DNA from: Haemophilus aegyptius
GTDB lineage: Bacteria > Pseudomonadota > Gammaproteobacteria > Enterobacterales > Pasteurellaceae
Direction of reading: 5' to 3'
DNA: 64,000 bases
Assembly: GCF_900475885.1 (NCBI RefSeq)
Contig: NZ_LS483429.1
Location: 1,736,001 to 1,800,000, forward strand
Positions 9,626 through 20,089 of this stretch are shown one piece after another. The notes below the pieces were generated by a model. It had not been told where the DNA came from and searched no databases. It saw only the letters and a program-made list of their open reading frames with translations. Numbering within the stretch: the first letter of the stretch is position 1; every line of letters starts with the position of its first letter. A program made the position numbers and the translations under genes.

Positions 9626-10168
9626 ATGCAACAAAAATTAGAAAACATTAAATTTGTTATTACTGATGTAGATGGTGTGCTTACCGATGGACAACTTCAT
9701 TATGACGCCAATGGCGAAGCCATCAAAAGTTTTCACGTTCGCGATGGTTTAGGCATAAAAATGCTGATGGATGCGGGTATTCAAGTGGCAGTGCTTTCTG
9801 GTCGAGACTCCCCTATTTTGCGTCGTCGTATTGCCGATCTTGGCATTAAATTATTCTTTCTTGGAAAACTTGAAAAAGAAACGGCTTGTTTTGATCTGAT
9901 GAAACAAGCAGGCGTCACTGCCGAACAAACCGCTTATATTGGCGATGATAGCGTAGATCTCCCCGCCTTTGCTGTTTGTGGAACTTCTGTTGCTGTGGCT
10001 GATGCCCCTATTTATGTGAAGAATGCTGTTGATCATGTACTTTCTACCAATGGTGGCAAAGGTGCCTTCCGAGAAATGTCCGACATGATTTTACAAGCTC
10101 AGGGAAAATCTTCTGTGTTTGATAGTGCCCAAGGTTTCCTAAAATCAGTGAAAAATATGGGACAGTAA
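9626..10168 (+). CDS. kdsC: KDO-8-phosphate phosphatase KdsC
   Basis: HAD-superfamily C0 phosphatase that hydrolyses KDO 8-phosphate to KDO. The 180 residues show motif I as ITDVDGVLTDG (nucleophile and acid/base Asp near 13 and 15), motif II as VLSGRDSP, a conserved lysine in FLGKLEKE, and motif IV as YIGDDSVDLPAF. The lack of a large cap domain fits this tetrameric subclass. It follows kdsD closely and is followed by a hairpin terminator. Confidence 0.95.
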   Translation: MQQKLENIKFVITDVDGVLTDGQLHYDANGEAIKSFHVRDGLGIKMLMDAGIQVAVLSGRDSPILRRRIADLGIKLFFLGKLEKETACFDLMKQAGVTAEQTAYIGDDSVDLPAFAVCGTSVAVADAPIYVKNAVDHVLSTNGGKGAFREMSDMILQAQGKSSVFDSAQGFLKSVKNMGQ

Positions 10169-10204
10169 TAACTCATTCGTCAATGTTATTGCTCAATAAA
10201 AAAT

Positions 10205-10263
10205 AAAGTGCGGTTAATTTTCAAGGTGTTTTAAAATCTCTCAAAAATCAACCGCACTTTTAT
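10205..10263. terminator. Terminator from an inverted uptake-signal pair after kdsC
   Basis: AAAGTGCGGTT (10205-10215) and AACCGCACTTT pair across a loop of about 35 bases in the gap between the convergent kdsC and yccS genes. Confidence 0.6.
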
Positions 10264-10265
10264 CT

Positions 10266-12422
10266 TTATAACGCCCCCACGCTCTGACAGTTTATCTCTT
10301 TCTTAAAATACTCATAGAACTGCGGTAAAAGTTGCGTAATCAAATTTAATTGCTGATACGGTAAACTAAAGACCGCTCGTTCTTCTGCCGTCATCTCTTG
10401 TTTTTCTAATTCTTTTAAATGTGTTTCGATACTTTCTTGCTGTTGGTTAAAAATAGCTTCGGGTATTTCTTCAATGTGTTCTAAAGTATAGATAATTTTC
10501 TTTGCCACAGGATAAAAACCAGATAAAAATTGTGTGGTCTGTTGCAAATTTTTCATTCTGTCTCGATAAGCTCCCAGTGCTGAAATATAGCTTAATAGAG
10601 AATAATTAAGCTTGAGCAAATCAAAGCCTTTTTGTAAATATGCCTTATATTTCACTGGTTCATTATTCATATTGGAAAGTGTTGTACTCAGTGCGGCTGC
10701 ATATTGATGGGCATTGCGACGTGCTATGCGATATTTAAGATCGTCACTTTTACCAAATTGCAATTGACTAATAATATGCAATAAATACACCGCATCACTC
10801 CGCAATGCTTGATGACTCACTTTATCAAGTTGCAAATATTTCCAATCTGGCCATAAGTAAGATACGGCAAACCATGAAATCGCGGCACCAAGTAAAGTAT
10901 CGAGTAAACGAGGCATTAATGCGGCTGCCGTATCAAATCCCATGACATCAAAACTGAGCAATACTTGTAGTGTGATGAAAAAGGTCGAGAAACTATAATT
11001 ATTACTACGGAAGAAAAAGAACAAAGTACTTGTGAGCACCACAAGACCCAGTTTTAATTCTAAGGTTGGATTTAAATAAGGTAATAGAGACCCTACCACT
11101 ACGCCTAATATCGTGCCGATAATGCGCTGACGCAAACGTACTTTAGTTGCAGAATAGTTTGGCTGGCACACAAATACAGTGGTCAATAAAATCCAATAAC
11201 CAAGATTAAATTGGAAAAATTCAACAATTGCACAACATAAAAATACCACAATAGATAAACGCACTGCGTGACGGAACAACGGCGATTCAAAAGTAAAATG
11301 GCTAAAAATCACCGCACTTATATTTTTTAACCCAGTGATTTGTTCCGTATGAATTTGAGCCAATTGTTCTGTATCCGTCGTTTCTTGTCCCAACTGGCGA
11401 AGTTGCCAGTTAATACTTTGTAAATTATCTAACAAGGTTTGAATATCAATCAGTTCATCTTGATCATTGAGATGTTGTGTTCGATAGAGTTCAAAGGAAT
11501 GCAAGGTGCCTAAAAGGGATCGTTCGACACGTTCATTAAAATGATAAGGTTTATTTTCACGCAAACTCGCCGTAATTTCTTTACAGGATTGTGCTTGTAG
11601 CTCTAATAAACGTTGAATACGGAAAATCAAATCTGTATTTTTTAGTTTTTCCGTTATTTGTTGATAATCAAAATGCGTAGAATTGGCGCGTTCGTGAATA
11701 TCTTGCGCAGCAAAATAATAACGTAACATTCTCTGAGTACGAGGATGGCGATGTTGTCCTCGAATGCGATAAAAAAGCGCGGTGCGAACAATATTAAATG
11801 CCGTGACAACATTCGTATTTTTCATTGCAAAATTGAGGTGTTTTTTTTCAATCTCAGCCACTTCGTCAGGATCAAAAAAACAGGATTTGGTATCTAAATA
11901 TTCGCCCAACGCACAAAACGCTTTAGCGACACTTTCTTGCACGGGACGATTTGGGAAAAATAGGTAAACAATGATAGCGACCACACTATAAAGCAAAGTA
12001 CCGCATAAAATCATTACAGGGTTAATAAACCATACATTTACCTCTGGGATATAAGTTAATGTGGTGTAAAGCGCAACCACTAATGAACCGAAAGCAATGG
12101 TGCTATAACGCTGCCCCACGGCACCAATTATAGTGAAAATAAATGTCAGCACCGTCATTAACACAATATATTGGATAGGCTTGCCAATATGTAACTGCAC
12201 AATAAAGGAAGAAATAGAAAAGGCAATAAGGGTAAAAAATACGTTTTTCAATCGTCCAGTTAAACGGTTATCCAAATCCACCAAACCACCTGCAATGATC
12301 CCTAGAATCAAAGTCATTGATTGCGAAGAAATATCAAAAAACCATATTCCCACTGCCGCAATATTTACGGCAATAAAAACAGGAATTGTAGAAATTACTT
12401 TAGCATTTAACCGAATATTCAT
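10266..12422 (-). CDS. yccS: YccS-family (FUSC-type) inner-membrane protein
   Basis: A 718-residue membrane protein, close to E. coli YccS (717). Two blocks of hydrophobic segments (about residues 10-165 and 385-520) are each followed by a helical cytoplasmic region. This duplicated layout is typical of the FUSC/aromatic-acid exporter-like superfamily. Recognisable segments include SMTLILGIIAGGLVDLDNRL in the first block and RQRIIGTILGVVVGSLLPYL in the second. The function of YccS is not established. It lies 67 bases downstream of the DUF2057 gene on the same strand, with a hairpin between. Confidence 0.85.
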   Translation of the reverse strand: MNIRLNAKVISTIPVFIAVNIAAVGIWFFDISSQSMTLILGIIAGGLVDLDNRLTGRLKNVFFTLIAFSISSFIVQLHIGKPIQYIVLMTVLTFIFTIIGAVGQRYSTIAFGSLVVALYTTLTYIPEVNVWFINPVMILCGTLLYSVVAIIVYLFFPNRPVQESVAKAFCALGEYLDTKSCFFDPDEVAEIEKKHLNFAMKNTNVVTAFNIVRTALFYRIRGQHRHPRTQRMLRYYFAAQDIHERANSTHFDYQQITEKLKNTDLIFRIQRLLELQAQSCKEITASLRENKPYHFNERVERSLLGTLHSFELYRTQHLNDQDELIDIQTLLDNLQSINWQLRQLGQETTDTEQLAQIHTEQITGLKNISAVIFSHFTFESPLFRHAVRLSIVVFLCCAIVEFFQFNLGYWILLTTVFVCQPNYSATKVRLRQRIIGTILGVVVGSLLPYLNPTLELKLGLVVLTSTLFFFFRSNNYSFSTFFITLQVLLSFDVMGFDTAAALMPRLLDTLLGAAISWFAVSYLWPDWKYLQLDKVSHQALRSDAVYLLHIISQLQFGKSDDLKYRIARRNAHQYAAALSTTLSNMNNEPVKYKAYLQKGFDLLKLNYSLLSYISALGAYRDRMKNLQQTTQFLSGFYPVAKKIIYTLEHIEEIPEAIFNQQQESIETHLKELEKQEMTAEERAVFSLPYQQLNLITQLLPQFYEYFKKEINCQSVGAL

Positions 12423-12443
12423 TTCAAATCCTTATGAAAATAG

Positions 12444-12469
12444 AAAAGTGAGCAACAAGGCTCACTTTT
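12444..12469 (-). terminator. Hairpin between the DUF2057 gene and yccS
   Basis: AAAAGTGAGC and GCTCACTTTT pair perfectly around a six-base loop. It can end or attenuate transcription from the upstream DUF2057 gene. Confidence 0.6.
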
Positions 12470-12489
12470 TATTGTATAAAGTGCGGTCA

Positions 12490-13155
12490 TTATTTATGGG
12501 ATTTTGCCCAGTTTAAGAAACGTGTTTGAGTTTCTTTATCCGCTTGTTGGAACCAATATTGGAGCTGTTGCTCTGCAACATTTTCGCCCTGAACAACCAC
12601 TTTGCCTTTATTCGCTTTTGCATTACCTGCTGGAGCAGCAACCATTGAATTAGCAGAAGTTGTTGCAGTAAATTTAGAAACTGATGCCGTTGCACCAGAC
12701 GCGTTATATTCAGCAAGATCATTTAGTACATTAGCAGTTGGGAATAAACCTTCCTGTTTTAACACATCCACTTTCGCTGAAATAGCATTACCTGATTTTG
12801 TTTTCACAGTAATATTTGGCATTTGATTGAATTTATCGCCACTATCAAGATTACGAATAACTGGTGCGGAAATAACCAAATCTTCAGCATTACCTTTAAA
12901 TGTCACAATCACAGGATTAGATTCAAAAAGAGATTGATTCGATCCTGAACCAACAATTTCATTTAAACGCACAACAACCTGATGGCTTTGGGTATCATCT
13001 ACAGTAAATGTCTTAGCTTTTCCGAGAGATTTAGAGGCTTTTTGACCATCAATCGCTAAAAACTCAAGGTTAGATGACGTAGAAACCATTCCAGCAAAAG
13101 TTGCCGTACTTGCGCATAATGTGGCAAGACCTAATACAACAGCGCGTAATTTCAT
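12490..13155 (-). CDS. DUF2057 (YccT/CsgI-like) secreted protein
   Basis: A 221-residue protein with a clear Sec signal peptide (MKLRAVVLGLATLCASTATFA, cleavage near residue 21-22). The body is soluble and beta-rich with no membrane segment (LEFLAIDGQKASKSL, HQVVVRLNEIVGSGS, VIVTFKGNAEDLVIS, and a C-terminal LQYWFQQADKETQTRFLNW). Length and layout fit the YccT family (220 residues), for which a role in periplasmic inhibition of curli assembly has been reported in E. coli. H. influenzae has no curli that I know of, so the role here is open. It is divergent from sohB. Confidence 0.75.
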   Translation of the reverse strand: MKLRAVVLGLATLCASTATFAGMVSTSSNLEFLAIDGQKASKSLGKAKTFTVDDTQSHQVVVRLNEIVGSGSNQSLFESNPVIVTFKGNAEDLVISAPVIRNLDSGDKFNQMPNITVKTKSGNAISAKVDVLKQEGLFPTANVLNDLAEYNASGATASVSKFTATTSANSMVAAPAGNAKANKGKVVVQGENVAEQQLQYWFQQADKETQTRFLNWAKSHK

Positions 13156-13354
13156 AATTGCTCCTTTGGTATAAATGAAATACTCGCTTATGTTATGCCA
13201 AATTAGCCAAAATGAAAATATAAAAAGTCAGAATTAATTTAAAATTTTTTGTTATAAATAGCGCAAACAATCACAATGTTTTATTATGTTGGCGATCTAC
13301 ACACCAAACCAGTGTCGTGAAAATTTAATCCATTAAATATCAACGGGAGTAACA

Positions 13355-14416
13355 ATGTTGAACGATATTTTAACAAGCTATGGAATTTTTATTTTAGAAA
13401 TTTTAACAATTTTATTACTCATTCTTGCTATTGTTGGTTTGATTATTTCTTATCGCCAACATAACAAGTCTAAAGTGGGAGAATTAGAAATTAAAGATTT
13501 ATCAGAAGAATTTAATGAACAAGTTCGTTTATTACGTGATTTTAATCTTTCTGAAGAAGAACAAAAACAACGCACTAAAGCTGAAAAAAAAGCGGAAAAA
13601 CAAAATGCTAAAAAACGCAAAGAAAAATTGAAAAAAGGCGATACTTTAGAAGATGAAAAGAAAGCTTGCGTATATGTATTAGATTTTTGCGGCGATATTT
13701 CAGCCTCAGAAACAACCGCACTTCGTGAAGAAATTTCAGCTATCTTAAATGTCGCCAAATCTGAAGATGAAGTATTACTACGTTTAGAAAGCCCTGGTGG
13801 CATTGTGCATAATTATGGATTTGCAGCCTCTCAATTGTCTCGCTTAAAACAAAAAGGCATAAAATTAACCGTTGCCGTTGATAAAGTGGCTGCAAGTGGC
13901 GGTTATATGATGGCTTGCGTTGCCGATAAAATTGTATCCGCACCTTTTGCTGTTATTGGTTCTATTGGCGTTGTCGCTCAAATTCCAAATGTTCATCGAC
14001 TATTGAAAAAACACGATGTCGATGTAGATGTAATGACTGCGGGCGAATTTAAACGTACAGTGACCGTATTGGGTGAGAACACTGAAAAAGGCAAACAAAA
14101 ATTTCAACAAGAATTGGAAGAAACACATAAATTATTCAAACAATTTGTCTCACAAAATCGCCCTTGCCTAGATATTGATAAAATCGCAACAGGCGAACAT
14201 TGGTTTGGACAACAAGCCATTGCATTACAACTTGTAGATGAAATCTCAACGAGTGATGATTTAATTTTGGAAAAAATGAAAGAAAAACAGGTGCTTAATG
14301 TTAAATACCGTTTAAAAAAATCCCTAATAAAAAAATTCGGACGACAAGCTGAAGAAAGTGCAATTAATATCATTCATCGTTATAGTACAAAACAGTCTAG
14401 AGACTTTATGTACTAA
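13355..14416 (+). CDS. sohB: Inner-membrane S49 peptidase SohB
   Basis: Membrane-anchored serine protease of the signal-peptide-peptidase (SppA/S49) family. Of 353 residues, an N-terminal membrane segment (about 10-32) is followed by a charged Lys/Glu-rich linker (about 55-105). The protease domain contains LRLESPGGIVHNYGFAA and the nucleophile-containing VAASGGYMMACVADKI, with the catalytic lysine expected near GEFKRTVTVLG. Length matches E. coli SohB (349). It is transcribed away from the DUF2057 gene across a 199-base promoter region. Confidence 0.93.
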   Translation: MLNDILTSYGIFILEILTILLLILAIVGLIISYRQHNKSKVGELEIKDLSEEFNEQVRLLRDFNLSEEEQKQRTKAEKKAEKQNAKKRKEKLKKGDTLEDEKKACVYVLDFCGDISASETTALREEISAILNVAKSEDEVLLRLESPGGIVHNYGFAASQLSRLKQKGIKLTVAVDKVAASGGYMMACVADKIVSAPFAVIGSIGVVAQIPNVHRLLKKHDVDVDVMTAGEFKRTVTVLGENTEKGKQKFQQELEETHKLFKQFVSQNRPCLDIDKIATGEHWFGQQAIALQLVDEISTSDDLILEKMKEKQVLNVKYRLKKSLIKKFGRQAEESAINIIHRYSTKQSRDFMY

Positions 14417-14573
14417 ACATTTATCCACAAAAAAGCAGAAGTTTTTATTTCTATGTTTACAAGACAAATCTTTGTCATTAAGATACTCGCCGATCTTTAG
14501 GGGTTTTATTATATTTAATTCATAAAATTTAGTTACTCATCAAGAGGCCTATATAAATAAAAAGGTAAGACAA

Positions 14574-15428
14574 ATGAAATTATCTCGCATTCTATTATCA
14601 ACCATTGCTATCTCTGCGCTTTCTGCCTGTGGCAATTTAAGTAAAGTGACTGATGCTGGTACACCAGAATATAAAAATATAAATGGAGAACAAGTTCCCC
14701 AACTAGTATGGCCAAAAATTGATTCCGCAACCTTTAATCACGATGGCCGTCAATTTGGTTCTTGGCCAAATTGGGACAATCTCCGAATGATTGAAAGTGG
14801 TATGAATAAAGACCAAATTCGTCAATTAATTGGAAATCCACATTTCACAGAAGGATTATATGGTGTATCTGAATGGGATTACGTATTCAACTATCGTGAA
14901 AATGGAACACACAAAATTTGCCAATACAAAGTTCTATTCGATAAAAATCACAATGCACAAAGTTTTTTCTGGTTTCCAAATGGTTGTAACGGTTATTCCA
15001 CATTTAATTTAAGTGGCGATTTCTTATTCGATTTTGATAAAGACACTTTGTCAGAAAAAGGTAAAAAAATCATTGATAAAGTATCCTATCAGTTGAAATC
15101 TAATGGTGCTAAAGACATTAAAATCGCAGGATATACAGATCGCTTAGGCACTGATTCATACAACTTAGAACTTTCTCAACGCCGTGCAAACAGCGTGAAA
15201 AATCATTTAGTTAAAGATGGCGTGACTGCTCAAATAACAGCAATAGGCTATGGTAAAAATCCACAAATAAAATCTTGTAATGACGTTCCTCAAGGAAAAG
15301 CATTAAAAGACTGCTTACATCCTAATCGTCGAGTTGAGATCATTGCTTCTGGTTCTATCTTAAAATTACAAGAAGGAACTAAAATTAATGGTGGTACTCA
15401 AGGACCAACAAAATTATATCAAAAATAA
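14574..15428 (+). CDS. Outer-membrane lipoprotein with BamE-like and OmpA C-terminal domains
   Basis: The N-terminal signal ends in a lipobox (LSALSAC region, lipidated Cys near residue 19). Residues about 60-135 look like a SmpA/OmlA (BamE-type) fold: MIESGMNKDQIRQLIGNPHF, then WDYVFNYRENG and CQYKVLFDKN. Residues about 145-262 form an OmpA peptidoglycan-binding domain (FLFDFDKDTLSEKGKKII, GYTDRLGTDSYNLELSQRRA and PNRRVEI, with the diaminopimelate-binding Asp and Arg). It probably ties the outer membrane to the cell wall. It stands alone between sohB and rnfA with its own terminator. I do not recall it at this place in strain Rd, but I cannot check. Confidence 0.8.
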   Translation: MKLSRILLSTIAISALSACGNLSKVTDAGTPEYKNINGEQVPQLVWPKIDSATFNHDGRQFGSWPNWDNLRMIESGMNKDQIRQLIGNPHFTEGLYGVSEWDYVFNYRENGTHKICQYKVLFDKNHNAQSFFWFPNGCNGYSTFNLSGDFLFDFDKDTLSEKGKKIIDKVSYQLKSNGAKDIKIAGYTDRLGTDSYNLELSQRRANSVKNHLVKDGVTAQITAIGYGKNPQIKSCNDVPQGKALKDCLHPNRRVEIIASGSILKLQEGTKINGGTQGPTKLYQK

Positions 15429-15491
15429 TTGATATTAGGCGAGGCAACTGGCTACTTACATAAAATCTGAATGTGATTAATTCAGGATATT

Positions 15492-15528
15492 ACGCAGCTA
15501 ATCGTTTAAATGATTAGCTGCGTTTTTT
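15492..15528 (+). terminator. Rho-independent terminator after the OmpA-like lipoprotein gene
   Basis: Twelve-base arms ACGCAGCTAATC and GATTAGCTGCGT with an eight-base loop, followed by a T run. Confidence 0.85.
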
Positions 15529-15597
15529 ATTTCAATAACAAAATCGCAACTTACCATTTCCCCTTAGCAAAATTTTCTATTGTTCTTGCTTCCATAA

Positions 15598-16215
<618 letters not shown>

Positions 16216-16219
16216 TAAA

Positions 16220-16303
16220 ATGATTTACCTTTTAATGATAATAACTCTGTTAATTTTATTTATTGGGTTCTCTCAGTATTTTTCAGGAAAAAGAAAGAAA
16301 TAA
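16220..16303 (+). CDS. Possible 27-residue membrane microprotein between rnfA and rnfB
   Basis: ATG at 16220 opens a 27-codon frame reading [20 protein letters not shown] and ending FSGKRKK. This is one hydrophobic helix with a basic C-terminal tail, so N-out/C-in topology would be expected. Its stop overlaps the rnfB start (TAATG), which would couple translation. No convincing ribosome site precedes the ATG. It could be a real small subunit-like protein or simply a leader for coupling rnfB. I know no named homologue. Confidence 0.35.
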   Translation: MIYLLMIITLLILFIGFSQYFSGKRKK

Positions 16304-16884
16304 TGACCTTTTTATTCATCGTAATTACGCTACTCGCTTTAATTTTCGGTGCGATTTTGGGCTTTGCATCAATCAAGCTCAAAGTGGAAGCTGATCCTGT
16401 CGTAGAGAAAATTGATGCTATTTTACCGCAAAGCCAATGTGGGCAATGTGGTTATCCTGGTTGTAAGCCTTATGCTGAAGCCATTTGCAATGGCGATGAA
16501 ATCACAAAATGTATTCCAGGTGGTCAAACAACTATCGTAAAAATTGCCGAAATTTTAGGGGTTGATGTACCAACAATGGAGGGCATAGAAGAACCTATCG
16601 AGAAAGTTGCTTTTATTGATGAAAATATGTGTATTGGCTGCACAAAATGTATCCAAGCCTGTCCCGTTGATGCCATTATTGGTACAAATAAAGCAATGCA
16701 CACGATCATTCCCGATCTTTGTACAGGTTGCGAGCTTTGTGTTGCGCCCTGCCCGACAGATTGTATTTTAATGATTCCCGTGAAAAAAAATATTGATAAT
16801 TGGGATTGGAAATTTGATGCAAAACTCGTTATTCCAGTAATGAATGTCGATGGCTCTGAAAAAAAATTGGTTGTGGGGGAATAA
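16303..16884 (+). CDS. rnfB: Electron transport complex iron-sulfur subunit RnfB
   Basis: Membrane-anchored ferredoxin-like subunit passing electrons between RnfC/soluble partners and the membrane part. The 193 residues contain an N-terminal helix (1-25), the four-cysteine Fe-S motif CGQCGYPGC...C (about 46-75), and two ferredoxin 4Fe-4S motifs [12 protein letters not shown] (about 108) and [12 protein letters not shown] (about 138). Length and motif order are standard for the gamma-proteobacterial type. Its stop abuts the rnfC start. Confidence 0.96.
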   Translation: MTFLFIVITLLALIFGAILGFASIKLKVEADPVVEKIDAILPQSQCGQCGYPGCKPYAEAICNGDEITKCIPGGQTTIVKIAEILGVDVPTMEGIEEPIEKVAFIDENMCIGCTKCIQACPVDAIIGTNKAMHTIIPDLCTGCELCVAPCPTDCILMIPVKKNIDNWDWKFDAKLVIPVMNVDGSEKKLVVGE

Positions 16885-19008
16885 ATGGCGGACGTATTAT
16901 CTCGTTTCAATTCCGGTAAATTATGGGATTTCAAAGGTGGAATTCATCCACCAGAAATGAAATCTCAATCTAATTCACAGCCATTACGCCATCTGCCTCT
17001 CGGCACGGATTTTTACATTCCACTCAAACAGCACCTAGGAACAACAGGCAATCTTTTAATAAAAGAGGGCGATTACGTCTTAAAAGGACAAGCCTTAACA
17101 AAAGGCGATGGCTTGCGTATGTTGCCAGTTCACGCGCCCACTTCTGGCACAATTAAATCGATTAAACCTTATGTTGCCACGCATCCTTCAGGTCTTGATG
17201 AACCCACAATTCATTTACAGTCGGATGGTTTAGATCAATGGATCGAACGTAATCCTATTGATGATTTTTCAACGCTATCGCCAGAACAACTTATTCACAA
17301 AATCTATCAAGCAGGTATAGCAGGTTTAGGCGGTGCAGTATTCCCAACTGCTGCCAAAATTCAGTCAGCAGAGCAAAAAGTCAAACTCTTAATTATCAAT
17401 GGTGCAGAATGTGAGCCTTATATCACTTGTGATGATCGTCTTATGCGTGAACGCGCTGATGAAATCATAAAAGGCATTCGTATTTTACGTTATATATTGC
17501 ACCCTGAAAAAGTTGTCATTGCCATTGAAGATAACAAACCAGAAGCCATATCGGCAATCCGCAATGCACTACAGGGAGCAAATGATATTAGCGTTCGGGT
17601 TATTCCAACAAAATATCCTTCAGGTGCTACCAAACAACTGATTTATTTGCTCACAGGGATAGAAGTGCCAAGCGGTGAGCGTTCATCCAGCATTGGCGTA
17701 TTAATGCAAAATGTGGGAACAATGTTCGCAATAAAAAGAGCAGTTATAAATGACGAGCCTTTAATTGAGCGTGTTGTCACCCTTACTGGAAATAAAATCG
17801 CTGAAAAAGGCAATTATTGGGTGCGTCTTGGCACACCCATTTCCCAAATATTGAGCGATGCGGGCTATCAATTTGACAAGCATTTTCCTATATTTGCAGG
17901 TGGGCCAATGATGGGGCTAGAGCTTCCAAACCTAAATGCGCCTGTGACAAAACTTGTCAATTGTTTACTTGCGCCAGATTATCTTGAATATGCCGAACCT
18001 GAAGCAGAACAGGCTTGTATTCGTTGTTCTAGCTGTTCTGATGCCTGCCCAGTAAATTTAATGCCACAACAACTTTATTGGTTTGCGCGCAGTGAAGATC
18101 ACAAAAAATCGGAAGAATACGCTCTCAAAGATTGTATTGAATGTGGAATTTGCGCCTACGTATGCCCAAGCCATATTCCTCTAATTCAATATTTCCGCCA
18201 AGAAAAAGCTAAAATCTGGCAAATAAAAGAAAAACAGAAAAAATCAGATGAAGCCAAAATTCGCTTTGAAGCAAAACAAGCACGGATGGAACGTGAAGAA
18301 CAAGAGCGTAAAGCACGTTCACAACGTGCAGCACAGGCTCGCCGTGAAGAATTAGCACAAACTAAAGGGGAAGATCCAGTCAAGGCGGCACTCGAACGCT
18401 TGAAAGCGAAAAAAGCCAATGAAACAGAATCAACGCAGATTAAAACACTAACCTCAGAAAAAGGAGAAGTTTTACCTGATAACACAGATTTAATGGCACA
18501 ACGTAAGGCACGCCGTTTAGCTCGTCAGCAAGCAGCATCTCAAGTCGAAAACCAAGAACAACAAACTCAACCAACCGATGCGAAAAAAGCAGCAGTTGCA
18601 GCCGCACTTGCTCGTGCAAAAGCAAAAAAACTTGCGCAAACAAATAGCACCAGCGAAGCCATTTCAAACACTCAAACCGCAGAAAATGAAGTAGAAAAAA
18701 CAAAAAGTGCGGTAGAAAAAACACAAGAAAATTCAACCGCACTTGATGCGAAAAAAGCAGCCGTAGCCGCAGCGATTGCTCGGGCAAAAGCAAAAAAACT
18801 TGCACAAGCAAATAGCACCAGCGAAGCTATTTCAAACGCTCAAACCGCAGAAAATGAAGTAGAAAAAACAAAAAGTGCGGTAGAAAAAACAGAAGAAAAT
18901 TCAACCGCACTTGACCCTAAAAAAGCAGCCGTAGCCGCCGCCATTGCTCGGGCAAAAGCGAAGAAACTGGCAAAAACACAAGCAACATTAGAAAATAATC
19001 AGGAATAA
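16885..19008 (+). CDS. rnfC: Electron transport complex subunit RnfC with repeat-extended C-terminus
   Basis: Peripheral NADH/flavin- and Fe-S-binding subunit. The conserved part (about 1-450) includes [39 protein letters not shown] and two 4Fe-4S motifs, [12 protein letters not shown] near 376 and [12 protein letters not shown] near 415. From about 450 the protein is a long charged Lys/Ala/Glu region, predicted helical. It contains 56-residue tandem repeats ([19 protein letters not shown] ... SAVEKT), giving 707 residues in all. Such variable Ala/Lys tails occur in gamma-proteobacterial RnfC; the number of repeats here is probably strain-variable. Confidence 0.94.
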   Translation: MADVLSRFNSGKLWDFKGGIHPPEMKSQSNSQPLRHLPLGTDFYIPLKQHLGTTGNLLIKEGDYVLKGQALTKGDGLRMLPVHAPTSGTIKSIKPYVATHPSGLDEPTIHLQSDGLDQWIERNPIDDFSTLSPEQLIHKIYQAGIAGLGGAVFPTAAKIQSAEQKVKLLIINGAECEPYITCDDRLMRERADEIIKGIRILRYILHPEKVVIAIEDNKPEAISAIRNALQGANDISVRVIPTKYPSGATKQLIYLLTGIEVPSGERSSSIGVLMQNVGTMFAIKRAVINDEPLIERVVTLTGNKIAEKGNYWVRLGTPISQILSDAGYQFDKHFPIFAGGPMMGLELPNLNAPVTKLVNCLLAPDYLEYAEPEAEQACIRCSSCSDACPVNLMPQQLYWFARSEDHKKSEEYALKDCIECGICAYVCPSHIPLIQYFRQEKAKIWQIKEKQKKSDEAKIRFEAKQARMEREEQERKARSQRAAQARREELAQTKGEDPVKAALERLKAKKANETESTQIKTLTSEKGEVLPDNTDLMAQRKARRLARQQAASQVENQEQQTQPTDAKKAAVAAALARAKAKKLAQTNSTSEAISNTQTAENEVEKTKSAVEKTQENSTALDAKKAAVAAAIARAKAKKLAQANSTSEAISNAQTAENEVEKTKSAVEKTEENSTALDPKKAAVAAAIARAKAKKLAKTQATLENNQE
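18577..18990 (+). repeat. 168-bp tandem repeats (about 2.5 copies) in the 3' part of rnfC
   Basis: Copies begin at 18577, 18745 and 18913, a period of 168 bases (56 codons, in frame). Each full unit carries both orientations of the uptake signal (AAAGTGCGGT and ACCGCACTT). Confidence 0.9.
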
Positions 19009-19012
19009 AATA

Positions 19013-20089
19013 ATGTTTAAAATGGTTAGCTCCCCACATACCCATTCGGGAAAACTCACAGCGCATATTATGCTTTGGGTCATTTTGGCAATGATGCCCG
19101 CTTTTTTCACGCAAATTTATTATTTTGGATTTGGCGTGGTGCTTCAATCCGCATTAGCCATTGGTACGGCAATCATTGCGGAATTTATTGCAATAAAATT
19201 ACGAGGTAAAAAACCGCTCAATTATCTTTCAGATTTCAGCGTAGCCCTGACTGCGTTAATTTTGGCAATGGCTATTCCACCTTATGCACCTTATTGGGTC
19301 ATCATCATTGGAACACTCTGTGCAGTTTTATTAGGTAAACAGGTTTATGGGGGTTTAGGGCAAAACCCATTCAATCCCGCGATGATTGGCTATGTAATTC
19401 TTCTAATTTCATTCCCATTACAAATGACAACTTGGATGCCACCAATTAATTTATTACAGGAACCACCGACTTTTTCAGATACTTTTTCATTAATATTTTC
19501 AGGTTTAACCACGGATGGATTTACCCTTTCACAACTTACACATAACATTGATGGCATCACCCAAGCAACGCCTTTGGATAGCGCAAAAATTTTCTATAAA
19601 AGTCACACTCAATTAAGTGATTTTTATGAATTAATTAAACTGCCTATATTTATGGGTAATGGAACTGATTTCGCTCAAGGCTGGTGGCAAATCAACGTGG
19701 CTTTCTTAGCGGGCGGAATTTTCCTTATTTTAAAACGCATCATTCACTGGCAAATTCCAGTGGCAATGCTTGTCACCTTTTTCTGTTTAGCCACCGCGAC
19801 CGCTTTTACTGGTTTCACACATTTAAGTGCGATTAGCCAACTCGTTAGTGGTGCAATGATGTTTGGTGCATTTTTTATTGCAACAGATCCTGTCACAGCC
19901 TCCATTACACCACGCGGAAAAATTATTTTTGGCGCATTAGTGGGGTTATTTGTTTATCTCATTCGTTATCACGGAAATTATCCAGACGGCGTGGCATTCG
20001 CCATTTTATTAAGTAATATTTGCGTCCCACTTATCGATCATTACACACGTCCGCGCGTATCTGGTTATCCAACAAAAGGAAGAAAATAA
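19013..20089 (+). CDS. rnfD: Electron transport complex subunit RnfD
   Basis: Integral membrane flavoprotein, 358 residues with about nine or ten membrane helices. Known family features visible are the start [23 protein letters not shown], the loop [20 protein letters not shown], and the FMN-attachment region [16 protein letters not shown] near the C-terminal third. The stop codon shares one base with the rnfG ATG. Four bases separate it from rnfC. Role: part of the ion-translocating core, binding covalent FMN and riboflavin in characterised homologues. Confidence 0.95.
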   Translation: MFKMVSSPHTHSGKLTAHIMLWVILAMMPAFFTQIYYFGFGVVLQSALAIGTAIIAEFIAIKLRGKKPLNYLSDFSVALTALILAMAIPPYAPYWVIIIGTLCAVLLGKQVYGGLGQNPFNPAMIGYVILLISFPLQMTTWMPPINLLQEPPTFSDTFSLIFSGLTTDGFTLSQLTHNIDGITQATPLDSAKIFYKSHTQLSDFYELIKLPIFMGNGTDFAQGWWQINVAFLAGGIFLILKRIIHWQIPVAMLVTFFCLATATAFTGFTHLSAISQLVSGAMMFGAFFIATDPVTASITPRGKIIFGALVGLFVYLIRYHGNYPDGVAFAILLSNICVPLIDHYTRPRVSGYPTKGRK

